Source: Mycoemilia scoparia (Eukaryota > Kickxellomycota > Kickxellomycetes > Kickxellales > Kickxellaceae). From it: a DNA stretch of 64,000 nt. Every line of letters starts with the position of its first letter. Within the stretch, counting starts at the first letter, position 1. Positions 1 through 15,534 of this stretch are shown piece by piece. The translations under genes were made by a program, and so were the position numbers. Under the pieces are notes generated by a model, which was not told the origin of the DNA, made no database searches, and was given only the letters and a program-made list of their open reading frames with translations. Where the stretch lies: positions 1 to 64,000 of the forward strand of contig JANBPU010000089.1 in assembly GCA_027575805.1 (NCBI GenBank), written 5' to 3'.

Positions 1-3000
1 TGACCTTGGCTATATATAATATCCAACTAGTTACTAGCACATTTTTCTTTGGATCGTTTTTCTATAAATTTATTTTTTCTTGAAGAATTAAATTTTATCA
101 CCTCCAAAACTAAATGCATACTGTGTATGGCAGAGCATTTATCAATGATAACAATATAGGTTTGACCAATATGTATAGCAAAACTAGCCTACTAGTAAAA
201 AATAGCCTCTCAAAAATAATGATCAGTATGTATGTATGTATACATGTTTGTTTGTTTGTTTGGTGCCATCCCAAGTTTTTATATACTTTTATTGCAGAAA
301 TTAAAAAATCCTTGTATAATTGCCAATGGACTGGCGCAGTGGTATTGTTAATGACGATAGAACCACTTTATATCCTATAGCTACGGAAAATATGGCTATA
401 AAAGTATGTATAGGCTTTGTTTGATAATGTAAGGCGATAATTAAACTCAGTTCAAACCTATATTATTGTTCCTCTTTACAATCATATGATTCTAATAAAA
501 AATGTTTGATTGATGGTTGGATACATACCAAGGAAATGTTTGCAGATGAGTGTGTGAGAACCAAGTGTGTATAAAAAGAGTATAATTTACATTACCTCGC
601 CCCATCAGGCTTATTTTTTCTTTATAAAAAGACGTTCTAGCATGCGCCATGCGCAATCTAACCCTCTCTCTCTCTCTCTGTGTGTGTGTGTGGCAATAAA
701 CATTTGCTTTTATTATATATCACCAGCACTGTTGCAGCCACACCCTCATTCCAAATAATTGTGTGATTAATGTTTAAAAGCAAGCAAAAGTGGCAATGGT
801 TTAGAGAAAATGGCATTCATAGAAACCATCTATCAAAACCACCGCACATTGAGACAAATAGTGGCTTATTAGAAATCATTACAATTCACTTCTAATCTAT
901 TTACTGCTAGAAGGTTTCTATCCCCTCACTGCCTCTCTTTCTCTCTTTGTTCGAGTGGTGGTATGCTGTGCCATTGTAGCATTATGATTTTGTTTCTGTG
1001 GCTTGGTTTGTTTAACCGTTGCAAGATTTTTTGCTGAAGTGGAATAACAGAAATAGAAAGTTCTCATCATCATCGCTCTCTGATACCTTATATTCAGTGT
1101 GGGAGGTTGAGGAATTATATATGGAGGGGACTTTTGGAGTATGGTTATTGTTTAGTGAACCGCCAACTATTATACAGCCTAAGCACCAACAACATTGCCA
1201 AGGAAAGTACTAAAGTTGGCATACAACTCAACCTCTTTGACATGTCATCCATTGGGTTCTTTATAAATACTGATAGAAGGATTAATTCTAAATTTGGGCA
1301 TACAGTCAACTCTTCACACTGTACTTGAAGAAATATATAGAAGAAAAAAAGAAAGGGATGGGCCTATAAATATGGTTTATTATTATAGCCTTTTGTGTTG
1401 TGTTTGACAGCTCTAATAGCCAATCTAAACTCTCTAAAATCCAACAAAAAGACCCTTTTGTTTGCATATCTGGAAAACAACTAGAAATAACATGAGTTGC
1501 TATAACAATGTATGCACATGTCAATACAAACATGGCATAATACGAGTAGAGTGCAAATGTTGTTGACCAGAGTATGTCCGCTATATCTTGGTCTAAAGGA
1601 AGTTAGTTGGTGGGAGGTAGAAAATAAAAGCTTTGAAAGGTCAAATATGTGTGTGTGTGTGCGTATGTTCATTTGTGTGTAATTTTTCAAAAGACAGGGG
1701 ATCTTTTTGAACAATTGCCAACCCAAGTAAAACAGCAAATAAAACAGAATAAAATACATGCTTAATAGCCAATAGTTGATTTGTTGTTTTTAGCACAATC
1801 AAAAAAGGAGTATTATCGTACATAAAGTAACATTTGATGTTTCTATAAATGTCCAAATCGTAATAAAATCGCTCTCTCGCAAAGCACACACATCGTTACC
1901 AACCACAGTTTTTGCTGCAACGGCAGGATCTGGAGATGCAGTTTAAACTACCAAGCTGCAGATTCCTGCAGCAGCTAATTTGTTTTTTATGTAGGTGTGC
2001 ACGTTGGTTGCACAAACGCAGAACATCATCCCTCCTCTCCTTGTACATGTATGAGCCATAATTATAATTGATATACGATCAAGTCGCATTCCTCTGCCTG
2101 TCTGCATTCCAAAAAGAAAGAAAAAAAAATAGATTCCACTCTGTCATTAAAATAGGTATGCACATTCAGCACTATTATCCCATTATATTTTAAAATAGAT
2201 TTTTATGTTGCTGTTATTGAGTAATCAGCTGTGATTGCATCTATTGTCACAGCCCACACCCAACTTTGATAATAAAATTTAAAGATTAACCTCACATCAC
2301 ACTCAGATAGATGATGGGTTTAAGGAGTAGACCCACCACCAAGTGACCAGAGTGACTTAAAATAGCCACTGCTCAAAGCTCTTGCTGTCCAATAGTTGTA
2401 CACCCAACTCCCTAAAAAATATTCGAACCCTATTATAGACAAGATTCTCACACACACACACACAATAGTTGTTATTATTTTGTTTACAGACTTATATGGT
2501 ATCTGGTCTAGCAATCTTTGAGCCACTTTTTAAACTAATATGATGTGGCATATCCACACTCGTATCCACTACAGTCTTAACCAAGATCTATAGATCGTTC
2601 TATACATATAAAATTTGTGTAATACTGCTGTTTAAAGTAAACTCCTGCCATTACTATCGATATATCCGCCCTGTCACACTGTCCTATTAGATATCCACGT
2701 ACTTATTTAGATCTTTATAGAAAACAAAAACATCATCATTGTCGGATTTCGGATATCCGACGATACAGAATATAGTGTTCAATCCAAATCGTTTAGTCCA
2801 GTCAGTTGGTGTGTAAAGAAAACTAACTACTCCAGTGGGGGGTTATAAGCCTCACCAACCTTTAAATTGTTTGGTTTCCAATTCATTCAATGTTGCACTT
2901 TGGTCATCAGTAAACAAATACGCAAACCTATAGTCAAGAAAGAGATATAACAAGCCCTCTGCTAAAAGGGAACAGACAGATACCCTGATACATTCACTGC

Positions 3001-3530
3001 AGATCAGTTTATAAGCTATACATTTTAGCTGGAGTTCCAGCGATGATTGGTTAGTATTCAAGGTATTATTTTGGTACATCTTTTAGAGGGGATGATTCTG
3101 CTAGATGGAGAGTAAACATTGTTTTTTATGATGATATATTTAGCAGTAAAGATTTGGGATATTCAATAGTTCGGCTGAACGCACTCCCAACTAGCTTTCA
3201 TTAATCAGCAAAACCAAGCCATCAGGCTAAGCTACCACGCAAGATATAGAAAGCTGGAATAAACTTAAACAAAGTAGTGACAACACTATTAGTAGGATAG
3301 ACCTATAGCTCTTCCCATCCCCCATTAAAAGAGAACGGATTGATCTATATATTTGGAATAGATAGTATATCCTTCCAAAGATTAGCTTGGGATTGCTGCG
3401 ATTCCTTCTCAACTTAATCCAATATCGACCATCCTACGTGCCTTGAATATTTTTATTATAATACAATCTTGACTTGGATGTCATACCAAAATTTCATCTG
3501 AACAAAAAGGGGGGTTAATACTACTAATAC

Positions 3531-3564
<34 letters not shown>
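3531..3564. repeat. (TAT)n microsatellite
   Basis: Uninterrupted run of about eleven ATT/TAT units. Confidence 0.95.
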
Positions 3565-6276
3565 GTAGTAATTGTTTTGGAAGTATTACACAAGCCAAGA
3601 TTCGCTTACATGTTATTTCTTTCTATAACCTGAGTCATATATCATCAACACCATTAGTGCCATCTTGGTATGGCCAAACTTTTCTGTTGTTATAGAGAGA
3701 AACATTCTATACATATCAACTCACTAAATGAATGACTGGTATCTGGACGGAGAAAAAAAAGACTCAATTGACTCAAGGTTACACGACAATGATAAACATT
3801 ATTGGTGTTGCTATTGTTGCTGGAATAGGTTTCCATAAAGGTAAAGATGTGGATTTTTTCTTGTCAAGAGATTTTCATTACATACTGGCGGCACTCATTA
3901 TTGAATTAGTTTGTGACAACTTTGTCTTTGAAAAAATGTAATGTAATAAATGGTAGTGGCAAAGTTTTACAAGTCTTTTTTTTTGTAGCAGTTAACCAAT
4001 TAACATCTGTACGGTAATAGTATACCATCACTTTTAATAATAAAGTGGTATATATGAACAAGTATGGTTAAAATCTTGCGAATCCTTGCCACAACCACGA
4101 CTGCTGTAGCCAGTATTACCACCAACGTCATTGTTGTTGCTACACCTGGCCTTGTCATTGTTTGTATTAAATTTTGAGGGGGAATTACCAAATACTGGTT
4201 TAATAATTTCCTTTGTGGCCATGAAAAGAGAACGAAGCCAAAGGTGTGTGTGTGGGCGGTCAATTACAATGCCACAATGGTGGGGAATTTATCCTTGTGT
4301 TTAGATTAGCAAGGATACAGGTACACACACACACACGCAGACAAGGCCTTGAACGTTGAAAATAATACCACTTTTGTATACTATACGGCTGTGCGTTAAT
4401 TGGTCAAAGGTATTGTAAATGTGTAACCTTAACTCCCTGCGGCCGTGGTTACTGTGGCGGTGTTCCTTGGCTACGGTACGAGTCATGGTTGTTCAGGAAA
4501 TGTCTTTAAAACATGATTTTTTTATCTCGTGATGATCCTATGGGGGCCGTTGCTGCCCATTTGTTCTTTTGTTGTTCTTGTAACACAAGATATATGTTGA
4601 TGAATGACTGACTGACTGACTGACATTTGTGTAATTGACATTAATAGTATAGTAAAAGCAATAACTTTTTCCACAGTTCTTTCGTTCTATTTGTACCAAT
4701 AGTGGTAGCACTTGTGACGTACTTGGTGGTTATTGCTAGACTACATATCGGGTTGTCAAAAACTTCAACAGCAGCAATGATTGCTACTAATACAAGGCTT
4801 TACTCGGTCCAAACCAACAAGTTATTGAGTCTATTTTTGTTTAGGTATTAGTGTTATTAGTGCTTATAATAGTGGCCTAAGCCATTTGCACTACCATCAT
4901 AAAAGACAACGATTTGCATGCTTCAACAAGGTTGCTTGTCAAGTTTACTATCTTCAACAGCCTTGCGACAATACAAAACAATGTATGGACTAAAATTGCC
5001 GCTATTATTGTTTTGGTGTGGCTTCTATTGTCAATGAATCGTTCAGCATCATCAATTTGAACATATCCTCTGCAATAACAACAATAAAGATGTTTTCAAG
5101 TATCCTATACAGCAGCTGAGGCTAGAGCAATTAAAAATAGCCCTGCGATCTGCCACTTATTGCAATTGTAGTATGGGCATTCTATCGTGCTAAACGTATA
5201 ATTACTTGCACCATGTATATAAGCATCATTTTTTCAGCTAAACAATAATGTCATAACAGTAGAGCAAAGGATCAGCAATTTCAACTGGATGGCACCAATA
5301 GCCATTTTGAGCAAGGCCCTTATCCTGGCCAACTCACATCCAAATAATGGTGGATAAACTCTATTCCTGATCCTTCTCTCTCCCCATAGACATATACAAT
5401 GGAAGAGCCAAGCATTCTTCATTCAAATGAGCAAGAAAGCTTTAAAATGCTTTGGTTTGTTGTTGGTCCATTAAATCCTCCCACTCACAGTAAAAAGAAA
5501 TAAATACAAGTGATCGATCATAGATCATCATCATCATCATCACCACTACCACCATATGACAGAGTCTTCTCTAAAAGCAAACAAGAATAATCTGTCCAAT
5601 ATCAGTCTTTAAATGTATGGCCCATGAGCTAAACTATCAAGTGACATGGAAGTACAGGTTGGTTTACTTTTAATGGAAAACATCTCCAATATGATCAACT
5701 TTTATTTGCTTTAAGGTTGACAACACGCTGCTATTTATTCTTTAAAGGCCGCATCCCTACTATGACCACAGCAATAGCATAACATAAAACCTAATATCAA
5801 ACTTGATAAAACCCACTTTTTGTTGAATAAGGAATGCAATCCAATTTCTCTCTCTCTCTTTCTTTCTATTCCATAGTGTAGAAACAATCGCACTGTCTGG
5901 GGTTGTCCTGATGGTTCAAGCAACAACAAGCATACTTGACCTTTGGAGTCCTACCCAGGTGAATATGTAGGCATGAAGCTGATTTGGCCCAATATTGGAT
6001 GCAAATCCAATAAAGAATGGCTTGATCGCCAATAATAAAATACCAATAGTTGGGTAGGAGCATGAGAAGTGACTATTACTATAAAACTAGTTCAGAGTTG
6101 TCATACCAATGTAAATCATTATGGAAAGAACAATGAGATTCCATTTTTCAACACACATATACACTACGAACATTTATAATCGATATCTCAATTGTTTTTC
6201 CTTTCCTTTCTCTTAGTCTTCGCGCTTTACTGGCAAGAAAAAAAAATAAAATGAAGTACAAACATGTATACGTGGT

Positions 6277-6418
6277 CAAAGTTCACAAGGCCTTAGGCAA
6301 AAGTGGAGAGTCCCCAGGAGTAGCAGTTGCATATCAAATGAATGATGATTGGACCAAAATCTGAGAACACACCATTTCTGCCTCCCATAGATTCGATCAC
6401 TTTAGTGAAATCTCACCA
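6277..6418 (+). repeat. family A short interspersed inverted-repeat element, copy A1
   Basis: About 140 bp. Begins with a TTCACAAGGCCTTAGGCAAAA-type end and finishes with GATCAC...AGTGAAATCTC. The interior keeps the family landmarks GTTGCATAT, GATTGG and a TTTCTGCCT..CCATA block. The two ends contain an inverted ATTTCAC/GTGAAAT core. No coding capacity. It resembles the copies at 29,251, 31,389, 31,500, 38,871, 45,577 and 62,748. Confidence 0.75.
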
Positions 6419-6940
6419 CATGGATGGATGCAGGCATATATGTAAGGCATTTTTGTAGTTACAAGCTTGTTTCCAACTACCCTTCAAGTTGGAATTAATT
6501 TACACTGCAACAAAAAAAAAGAAAAGTTGTTGATCCAAATGTAAATAATGCGAATTTACATTTTCTATATGGTTTATTCCTTGTCGAATCAATGAATAGC
6601 CATAAATTCGAAAACAATGCTTTTGAATGTGTAGAATATTATAATAGAATCACTCTGTCAGCACTTTGATACAATCTTTTTAATATTCTCTCTCTCTCTC
6701 TCTCTCTTTCTTTCTGTCATGTTTCTTGGGTGGAATGATATTCGTAGTAGGGTTCTTTAACCAACAATTCTTTATTGTTAAAATATTTTCCCTTTGGTCA
6801 ATAGATAGTCTGAGAGCTCTCAAATCATTTCCTTGTTTCCAAAAACATCAATATCGTCAACTTTAGAATAAACCAAATAGTTATGATTTGCTAAAAACAG
6901 GGTTCTATCCTGAATTTGTTAAATCTAACCATATTTATAC

Positions 6941-6965
6941 TGCTGCTGCTGCTGCTGCTGCTGCT
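6941..6965. repeat. (TGC)n microsatellite
   Basis: Eight TGC/CTG units in non-coding DNA. Confidence 0.95.
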
Positions 6966-9641
6966 TCTAACATCTTTATTATAACTGGGAATTGTGTTTT
7001 TGATGTAATGATTTCTTTAATACACTCTCCTTATCTTTTAAAGTATACACATATTTTGTAAATTTATATGGTTTTCTCTACTCATTTTGCCCAATCTTTT
7101 CATGATTACCCAGTCTATACGCATTTCCAGGGTTGGATAGAATTAAAATTTATTAAATATTCTATTGGATATTTACAATTCTAGATGTTCACAAGGATTT
7201 TCCTATTTCTCAACCTCGATCCTCTTTACTTTAGTGAAAGGTCAAACCATTGAACTATACATTTACGAATCCTGTCTGTCTATATAATATATGGCTTTGT
7301 ATAGCTTTTTTAAAACTTGAATTTCTCCTGTTTATTATTATTGTTATTATTATGCTTTTGCTCACCCACAGTAAAACAAAGACAGAAGTATATTTATACG
7401 TAGAAAGATACGTGGGAGAGAGACAGTGTGTGTGTGAAATCCCATTCTTAGTCTTGTTTAACATCAATACGGTTAATTGTCAAAGTAAATAGGTGAGTCG
7501 CATACTACAGTGTAGTAGCAACAACAACAACAGTACTGGTGATATTTTAACAGGCTTGTGAATTCAAGAAATACCCAATCCATTTCTTTGCTTAAAGAGT
7601 TTGGATTTACAGTAAAAGCGGTTGTAATGGTGGTATAGTAGTACTGGTTTTAATAACTACAATTCTTATAGAAATACAAGTCACTGTTGTGGCTATTTAC
7701 TTGCCGTTGTGGCAGGAATACAAGTTAGCAAAATAAACACTTGTTAGTGGCTGAAAATATTGGAAATCTATGCGAGTCGGATAAAATGGGCAAATCAACG
7801 AAAAGTTCTATATACAGTAATTAAATGCCACTATTTAGTGATTTTTGCTGCGCGTTTTTTCTATCTTTAATGGTTTTCGCAATGGCCGTTGGCTTCTCTC
7901 TTACTATAAATATATAGAGTAAGAAATAGAATGGTACTATCTGTGTAGTTTGTCCTGATGTATGTATATATGTATATGTATGGTTCGGCAAAGCGTTTGT
8001 CCAAACATAGTTATATTGATTATCACTTTTACAAAATCATGGAAAATAAGTTTACCCACCAATGGTTATTTTCCAATTCTTTTTAATGTAATGGCAACTC
8101 TACATTTACATAACTAGTTAAAAAAATCATTTATTTTTATTTTTTGACCCAGGGATACATCCATCTATTTCTGAATCTTTACCACTATTATAATAACATC
8201 AACAACATTTGAACTTTTTACTTCGGCTACAATGCTTCCAAGAAAGCTTTTTAACCCTACAGCTGCATCTGTTATTATTATTATTATCATCATCTTTATA
8301 CCGAGAAATCAATCTTCCGGATACTGAGTTGTATCATAGTTGGCTTTGCTGGCCTTATTATTTTCTGTTTTTCCAATCATTGTAATACAGATAACAAAAA
8401 CTAATACAGTTATTACTGCTGTAACAGCAACAAGAGTTACAGTAATAAAGCAATTACAACGGCAATATTTCAAATTTCATTTACACAAACATATACATAT
8501 ACAAAGAAAGAGAGGTGGGAGAGACAAAAAATATTACACAAGCAACTACTCGCCACAAAAAATAAAGGTTTGTTGTTTGGTGTATTTAGACTAACTTTAC
8601 CAAAGAGAAGAGCTATGTAGTAGCAGGTTTTTGACAGAGTTACGTTAGTAAGGGCTGTTGTTGTTATGGCTGTAAAAGGTAGAGGAATCTAAATGTTTTT
8701 TTTTGAAACACACACATACATGGAGAAATGGTGGGGTAATAGAGTTCGTATGGGGTGACTTCAGCATATCAAAGAGGTTTGGTTATACAGAATACAGTCC
8801 ACACCCAAACTTGTTAAATTGAAGAATGGTTTCAATATGCTCGTTTGCTCATTCCATTTTGCGTATAAACACTATGACCCAAACGCAGGGTCTTTTAGTT
8901 TAATTGAGGTTATCTGATGTCTCTCATCACTAAAGAGTAATATCAGAGCCGCTGTCTATTACACTCCAGTGTCTTCTCTGGTACAAACATTTGCTGTATA
9001 CAAAAAAAACTCATTCATCCTCCCATGGATATATTTCTAATAGTAACACTATAAATAATTCTATGCTTTACAAAGCTCAATCTAACAAAGTAAATTAGCC
9101 ATCCAGCTCGTGGTCAATATTATTTATTATATACTACATTAAAAGCAATTTAACAACATTGTATAATCTTTGTAGAGGTACCACCACTATACTAATTCCC
9201 AACAACACTGCCGATATCACTCCTTTTTGTGTAATTCAATTCGACACAACTCTATGGTACATTTTGATGGTACACTACTTTCTAGTCAGCGTTACAAATT
9301 GTCACGATAATGATAGAGTCTCTACATGAACAAACATTCACATACATTGCATATTTACAGATGAGTGGAGACAGAATCCTGATATGGTGAGTAGACAATA
9401 GGCAGCGAAAGCGCAGAACAAGGTTTATAAAAAAGGATAAATCGAATAGCAACACACAGCCTTAGACAATTAAAATATTTTCCCCATTTCTACAACACTT
9501 GAATCAATTAACAATAGCAGCAGATCCCGTCATTAACAAGGATTGTTTGGCTTGAATAAAAACATAACAATTAGATTATGAAAACAAATCAACAATTGAT
9601 TATATCTAGCTGTGTTCTATCATATAACCCATTGTTGCTAT

Positions 9642-9661
9642 TGTGTGTGTGTGTGTGTGTG
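9642..9661. repeat. (TG)n microsatellite
   Basis: Ten perfect TG dinucleotide units. Confidence 0.95.
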
Positions 9662-12600
9662 CTTGTTTGTAAAAATTGGAAAAAGAGGAGACAGGCTTGC
9701 TGGTTTAACTAGCTAACTGACCAAACAGTCAACATACATGTGACTGGAGAGAGTGGGCAAGTACTTACTCAATGTACCTCTTTTTGTAAAAAATAATAGC
9801 CATTGCTTAGTGGGGTTTTAAATCACGCTTTAATTACAAGACAATTGGACAGGTTCTCCATCAAAAGCAACACCAGTAGTAGTATTATCATAGATTACAG
9901 AAATTTTGATCCATAATCCATAAATTTCATGCTGGTATTGGGGAGATTATTCTGGCAATCTTCTAGAGGAGACTCTTCCAAGTGCTGAATTATACGTATA
10001 TCAAATGAACTTGACTGAAAAGTGTTCCTATACATTCCTCATTAGCCCCTGATTTACCAAGGAATCGTAATAGTATACGACGCAGCACAGTTTCATATTA
10101 ATAACAATGCTAAATATTAGAGCTACAAACTAGTAATCTCAATCAGTCGTACTCAAAGCAGCCTACTTATAGTTACTCAAAAAATAAAGATGAAACAGGT
10201 TTTTATAGTGTGAATAGTTGAAGCTGCAATTACTACCATTACATTAGTTTATGTAAGAGTTTGAAAAGATCGACTTTATTAAAGGATTCCCATGACATTT
10301 TTGTTATATAAGCACAGTAAGTGGTTTACATAGTTGCAGACAAATACAGTGGATCTATTGAGTCGACTAAAGTATGTATGATATAAGCAAACTGAATCCA
10401 AGTATACGTATATGCAAATACCTAACATCAATTAAGACCAGCTCAACCCACACACGTATATATATATACTCTCTAAATAAATAACATTCTATCTTCCCAA
10501 CAAAAATCTATTGAATAAAAGAGTCTAAAAAACAATTTATGTACACCAAAGTAAATCACCAAGCAACCTAAACTAAATAGCGAATGCAAATGCATACTAG
10601 CATCAACTGGTTAACTTAACCAATCTCTTGCATAACAACAATAACAACAATACAATTTTAGTAAAACATCTTCACTTTACTTTATTAAGGTTTATATAAA
10701 GGCTGAAAGAAGGATTTTCCTCTTATTGTTATTGACTAATGCTCCAACTCCCACACAAATATATACATACTTGTACAAAGAAGTCCACTCCACACATATA
10801 TCTAACCATATGAGTAACAAACACTGATTTGTGCATATATATATAATATGTGGGTAGTTGTTTTGGCTATTTACAAAAATAGATTTAAAATAGTCATTGT
10901 GTCAATTATAATAATAATAATAATAATGTAGATGGTCAAATTTTTCTCCAACTGTACAAGCATATATGTATTTGTATATTCTATATTTCGGTTCTAAAGA
11001 ATATAAATTATCAGAAGAAAAGAAGGAAGGCAAGCAGCCAGGTAATAAGAGAGAGAGAGAGAGAGAGACTATGAAGGATATGTAAATCCCAACGTGATAA
11101 ATTTCAGTTTATAGTAACTGTGGCTGTAGATCAGTAGAAAACCTTTATGCAAATATATTTGTATCCAAATGTTAAGCACATATTCAGTAAACCGGTCAGT
11201 CAGATGGCTAGCAATTGCTTTGTATTATAAATATTACACAAGCTGATTGTTACTTTTAGTACTTTGCTTAATTGTATGTGGGGTTAGGGGCGTCTGTCTG
11301 GCAAGTTTTGCAAAGGCTTAGGTGGTAGTAGTATTGTGATCCACATAACCTCTTTCAGCAAACCCACACACACGCACAAAGAAAGAGAGAGAGAGAGAGA
11401 GAAAGGGCAATGAGTGGGAGAGATCATTGCCATAAAGTGCGTATATTAAAAATACAACTGAGTACAGCAGAGAGACTGAGTTCAAAAATTTGCAAGCCGC
11501 TCTCTAAATATATAAATATATATATATATATATATATGCGCATTTATAGTGTAGAAGATAGGTTGAAGCCATATTGATACTAGCAAAGGCAGTGTGTGAA
11601 AGATGGATGAGGGGAGAGGCTTTAGACACAATAAAGACATGAGAAATCTCTTAACCAAGAAGCATCATTGCAGATTATGTGTGAATGTGTTTGTGTAAGA
11701 CCAAGTAATTTGTTTTATAATTTCAAAAGCTGGATGAAAAGTTCTTTATCTATGTCCATACATCTACGTGATAGACAAACGCTGCTGTCAATATTAAAGA
11801 GCAAATTGAAGGGGTGGTGCAGGTCAGTAGCTTGTTGGTCAAGTTCAATTTTAAACCTATTATTACTATTGTTGCAAGACTGCATATGAGCCGACAATGT
11901 GGGTATTCTTGCTTATGCTGCTAGCTATTAGCACTATTATTATTATTACTTTATGCACAATATTGTTTAAAAGACTAATTAATGAAGTTTAAGCGAAAGA
12001 AGCAAGAATGAATGTGGTATTTGAGGAGGAGGAGGAGGAGGTGGTGGTGGTAGTACATGTCCACAGCTACGGAAATGTATTTAGCTCCAAACGGGTTATA
12101 ATCGTCAGTCAGAATTTCAATACTTTGTGGATAACTAAAATAAATACAAGCTGTAACTAAATTATCACAAATTAGGAATAACAAGATTTCAAACATTTTC
12201 TCTGGTGAGAGAGAGAGTGAGAGAGAGTAGAATGTATACACTATTTTTTAGAATTTAAGCACTAAATTGATTTTCTAATGTATGGCGATAACTAATTTAA
12301 TGCCAATGAGATAAAATTAGTTTCAAGACTTTATTATTGTGTATTGATTATGCACATAGGGGGTTTTCCCACAGCTTGTTTTCTTTTCCCCATTTGGAAA
12401 TAAAAAGATCAGTCTCACTGCACATGAATCCACAGGCAATCAGGAAAGTGAATAAAAATAATTCTACATCCATTCAAAATTTATTAATTTATTATGGATG
12501 TTTATTGTTTTTTTTGTGGAATTGTTTGGTTGTTAAGCAACAAAGAAGAAAGCCCCTCTCCTCCTCCACAGGTTTTCTTTAGACTTTTTTAGTAAAACTA

Positions 12601-15512
12601 TTTGTTGATGGATGAGCCTTCCTCCATTGTATACCTCCGTATAAATTATCAATAGGCCCAAATACACACCCTGATAGGGGTGTTTTCCAGCTTTGGTATG
12701 GCCCAGAGATGCAGTATTTATGGAGAATAACTTATATTCCATACCTTTTTTGTAATATTATTTTTTATTATTGGTTTTTTGTGTAATTTTTAATTCTATA
12801 TTTGAATTCATTAATGTATCGTGTAACCACTTTGTGTCGCTTTTAGTTGGCATTTACTATTACTGCATTGCTATTACTACTCCACTTTTTAACTAACTAG
12901 GAAAGTAGCACCGGCTATTAGCAAGAGGGCTATCACGACCCCCTTATATACTACTGCTTTTGACTGCTTGAAATATCTTAATAGCCATAACATAAACAAA
13001 TCCACCAGAAATTCTTCAACAATCTTTTTCTCATGATGACCGACTTGCTTAATTATTTACTTTGGTAATGAACTTTCGATTCTCTCTATCCGTCTACCTC
13101 TCTTATGGTAAATAGATAGATTGTGTATATACCAAGTTTGTACTTTATTTTGGTTGTTCTCTTTTCACCCATTAATTGATATTTTTCTATATATCTGTTC
13201 TAGTACCAGTAGCTATTCTGGCCTTATCCTTCTTTTGGCATATTTTGCATCAAGACTTATTTATACGGCCAAATATAGTAGCTGGAAATAAACTGTTCGT
13301 ATATACTAACAACATTGTTAAAAATATTATTGAGGATACTTTGATAATATTATTATTGCTATTATCAATCAGTTCTTTACCTTGCTTGGTTGTTTGCTAC
13401 AGCATTGTATTTATTCAAATATCACTGGATTTTGCAAGGTTGATACTACAAGAACCACAAAACACGCTTTGTTTGTGCAGACATGCTTTTTATTATTAGC
13501 ACTATTATCTATTGTGCACACATACATTTATAGATGGATACACTGTGATCCTTTGTTCAAATATTGCATATTGCTCTAAGAACACATTATTTAAAGATAA
13601 TAATGGCGCTATTGTATAAAATTGCTTTAATATCTTTGGTATAAGCTTGGAGCTTTGATCCTTGTGATATGACAATGAGCCTTTAGTGCCTATACATTCG
13701 TATATGTTTGAAAAAACAGTATATATATTACCAAAGACTTGTAAAAAAGTTTGCTCTACTCTATTCATTGTAACATTAAAAAACCTCCATATCTTAGCTA
13801 TTAAGTATGCAAGGATATGTAAATTAATTGAGCAAATCTGCTCAAATCGAGTTTAATAAGTTTATTTTCTCCTATGGCTTAGTTACTAACCTGAGTAAAG
13901 CTCATTAAACTATGTTTAATGAGCCAACAAAGATAATGTACAGACTTACAGTCCTGATTTCATAACTCACTCTACACATACTTAAAAAACAAAGAAAAGT
14001 ATCTTGGTAAATGTTAGTTCTTGGCATATTCCATATTGCTGCTGCTGTTGTTGTATGTATGGATCAGTGGATCTCAACACATCTCAGAGCTCAACGCCAC
14101 TTTACCCTCACTCAATTTCTGCATCGCCTTACTTTTTCTGAAATACACTCTAAAGAAGCATGAAAGTATTCACATTCCATATCTCTATCTGGCATTCTAT
14201 GTTGATTTCTGCTACATGTTTAGGTGTATGGGGATACAGCTTTGTTTGCTTCGACCTTATAGATAAACATAAATATGCAGATCTAAAACTGAATCTCTCT
14301 AGCTCACTCAGTTATATATTATATTGAACAAAAAAGACAATGGTTTTCAGCGTGCATGTATATGACTGTATTAAATTCAGAACACAAATTTAAAAATCTA
14401 CATTTTACTTTTTGATCCAAAAATCTCTATTGTTGAGTTTGTTTTGTTTTTTTTTATTAAACATTTGCCCTTGTACTACAAACAGTCTGCTCACCCCACT
14501 ATCACCCCTATATATATATCTCTCTCTTTCTTTCTTTCTGTGTGTGAGTGTGTGTCGTTTCAGTGCTTCAACTATATTCAGCTCACACACAAACTTCCAA
14601 AATCAAACTCTAGACAATGATATAAAAAACTATAAAAGTAAAAATGTATTTTGAAATAATAATCTTGTACGCCTGTACAGTCAATCTTTTTTACCTGAAG
14701 CAATAACTATTATGTATGTATGAGCTTTGAGTTAGGTTGTGGTAAACAGGAATGGGGGAAGGTAGCTTTGGTATCGGTGGTAGTTAGGTTGAAAACTCAA
14801 AAAAGGTAAAAGATATTATGGAAACTAGTAAACTAGCTATTATCTAAGTAAATCCGATCTACAAAAACACCATTACAAATAGAGTCAAAATCTTCATTGT
14901 CAATAACCTCTCTTGAGTAGACTCCTCTATCTACTCTGGCTCTCGTCCTACATAAACACTGACTGACTTGAACAAATATTCAAACAAACATAAGGCTTAA
15001 ACTAGAGCATTGGTAATGTTTTGACCATCGTGGTTAATAAAAGTAACACAATAGTTACTTGCTGGATGTATGAGCGTTATCAATAGTTGGCTTAGATGTA
15101 TTACCATTGTTGCTGCTTAGAACAGAACTCCTCACAATTTAATATTATTACCCGTTCTTCACATACACTCTCCGCTCTGTTTTAACAATTGCAAGATCAA
15201 CAATAGTTCTATCCTTCTTTTAGGTATTCCGTTTTCTTCCCCTGTTACCTTTTCACGTTATCGATATCCTTGTTGCTCTTGTCCTCCACATTATCAATAT
15301 CATTGGAATGTTTCAGCCACCTAATAATTCCTCAATAATGATGATTATTTTCATTATAGCCAAGAACCAATTGACGATATAAATTTGCACATAAAAGCCT
15401 TACAGAAACACTGATATGGTATAATAATATCTAATATGAATATAATGTCCGCTGCTACACATTGTCTATAACGAAATCTATAACAAATAATAATAGCAAA
15501 TCTCTCTCACTA

Positions 15513-15534
15513 TCCCTCCCTCCCTCCCTCCCTC
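15513..15534. repeat. (TCCC)n microsatellite
   Basis: Five tandem TCCC units in a pyrimidine-rich stretch. Confidence 0.9.

Noticed and set aside
8340..8594. 84-codon frame with hydrophobic start and basic tail
   Set aside because: Begins at TTG, shows simple-sequence bias and has no family or splice partner.
13176..13499. 107-codon hydrophobic frame that looks like a membrane protein
   Set aside because: It lacks an ATG at the listed start, has no motif, and its length is within chance expectation for AT-rich DNA. Neighbouring sequence shows similar trinucleotide-biased hydrophobic frames.
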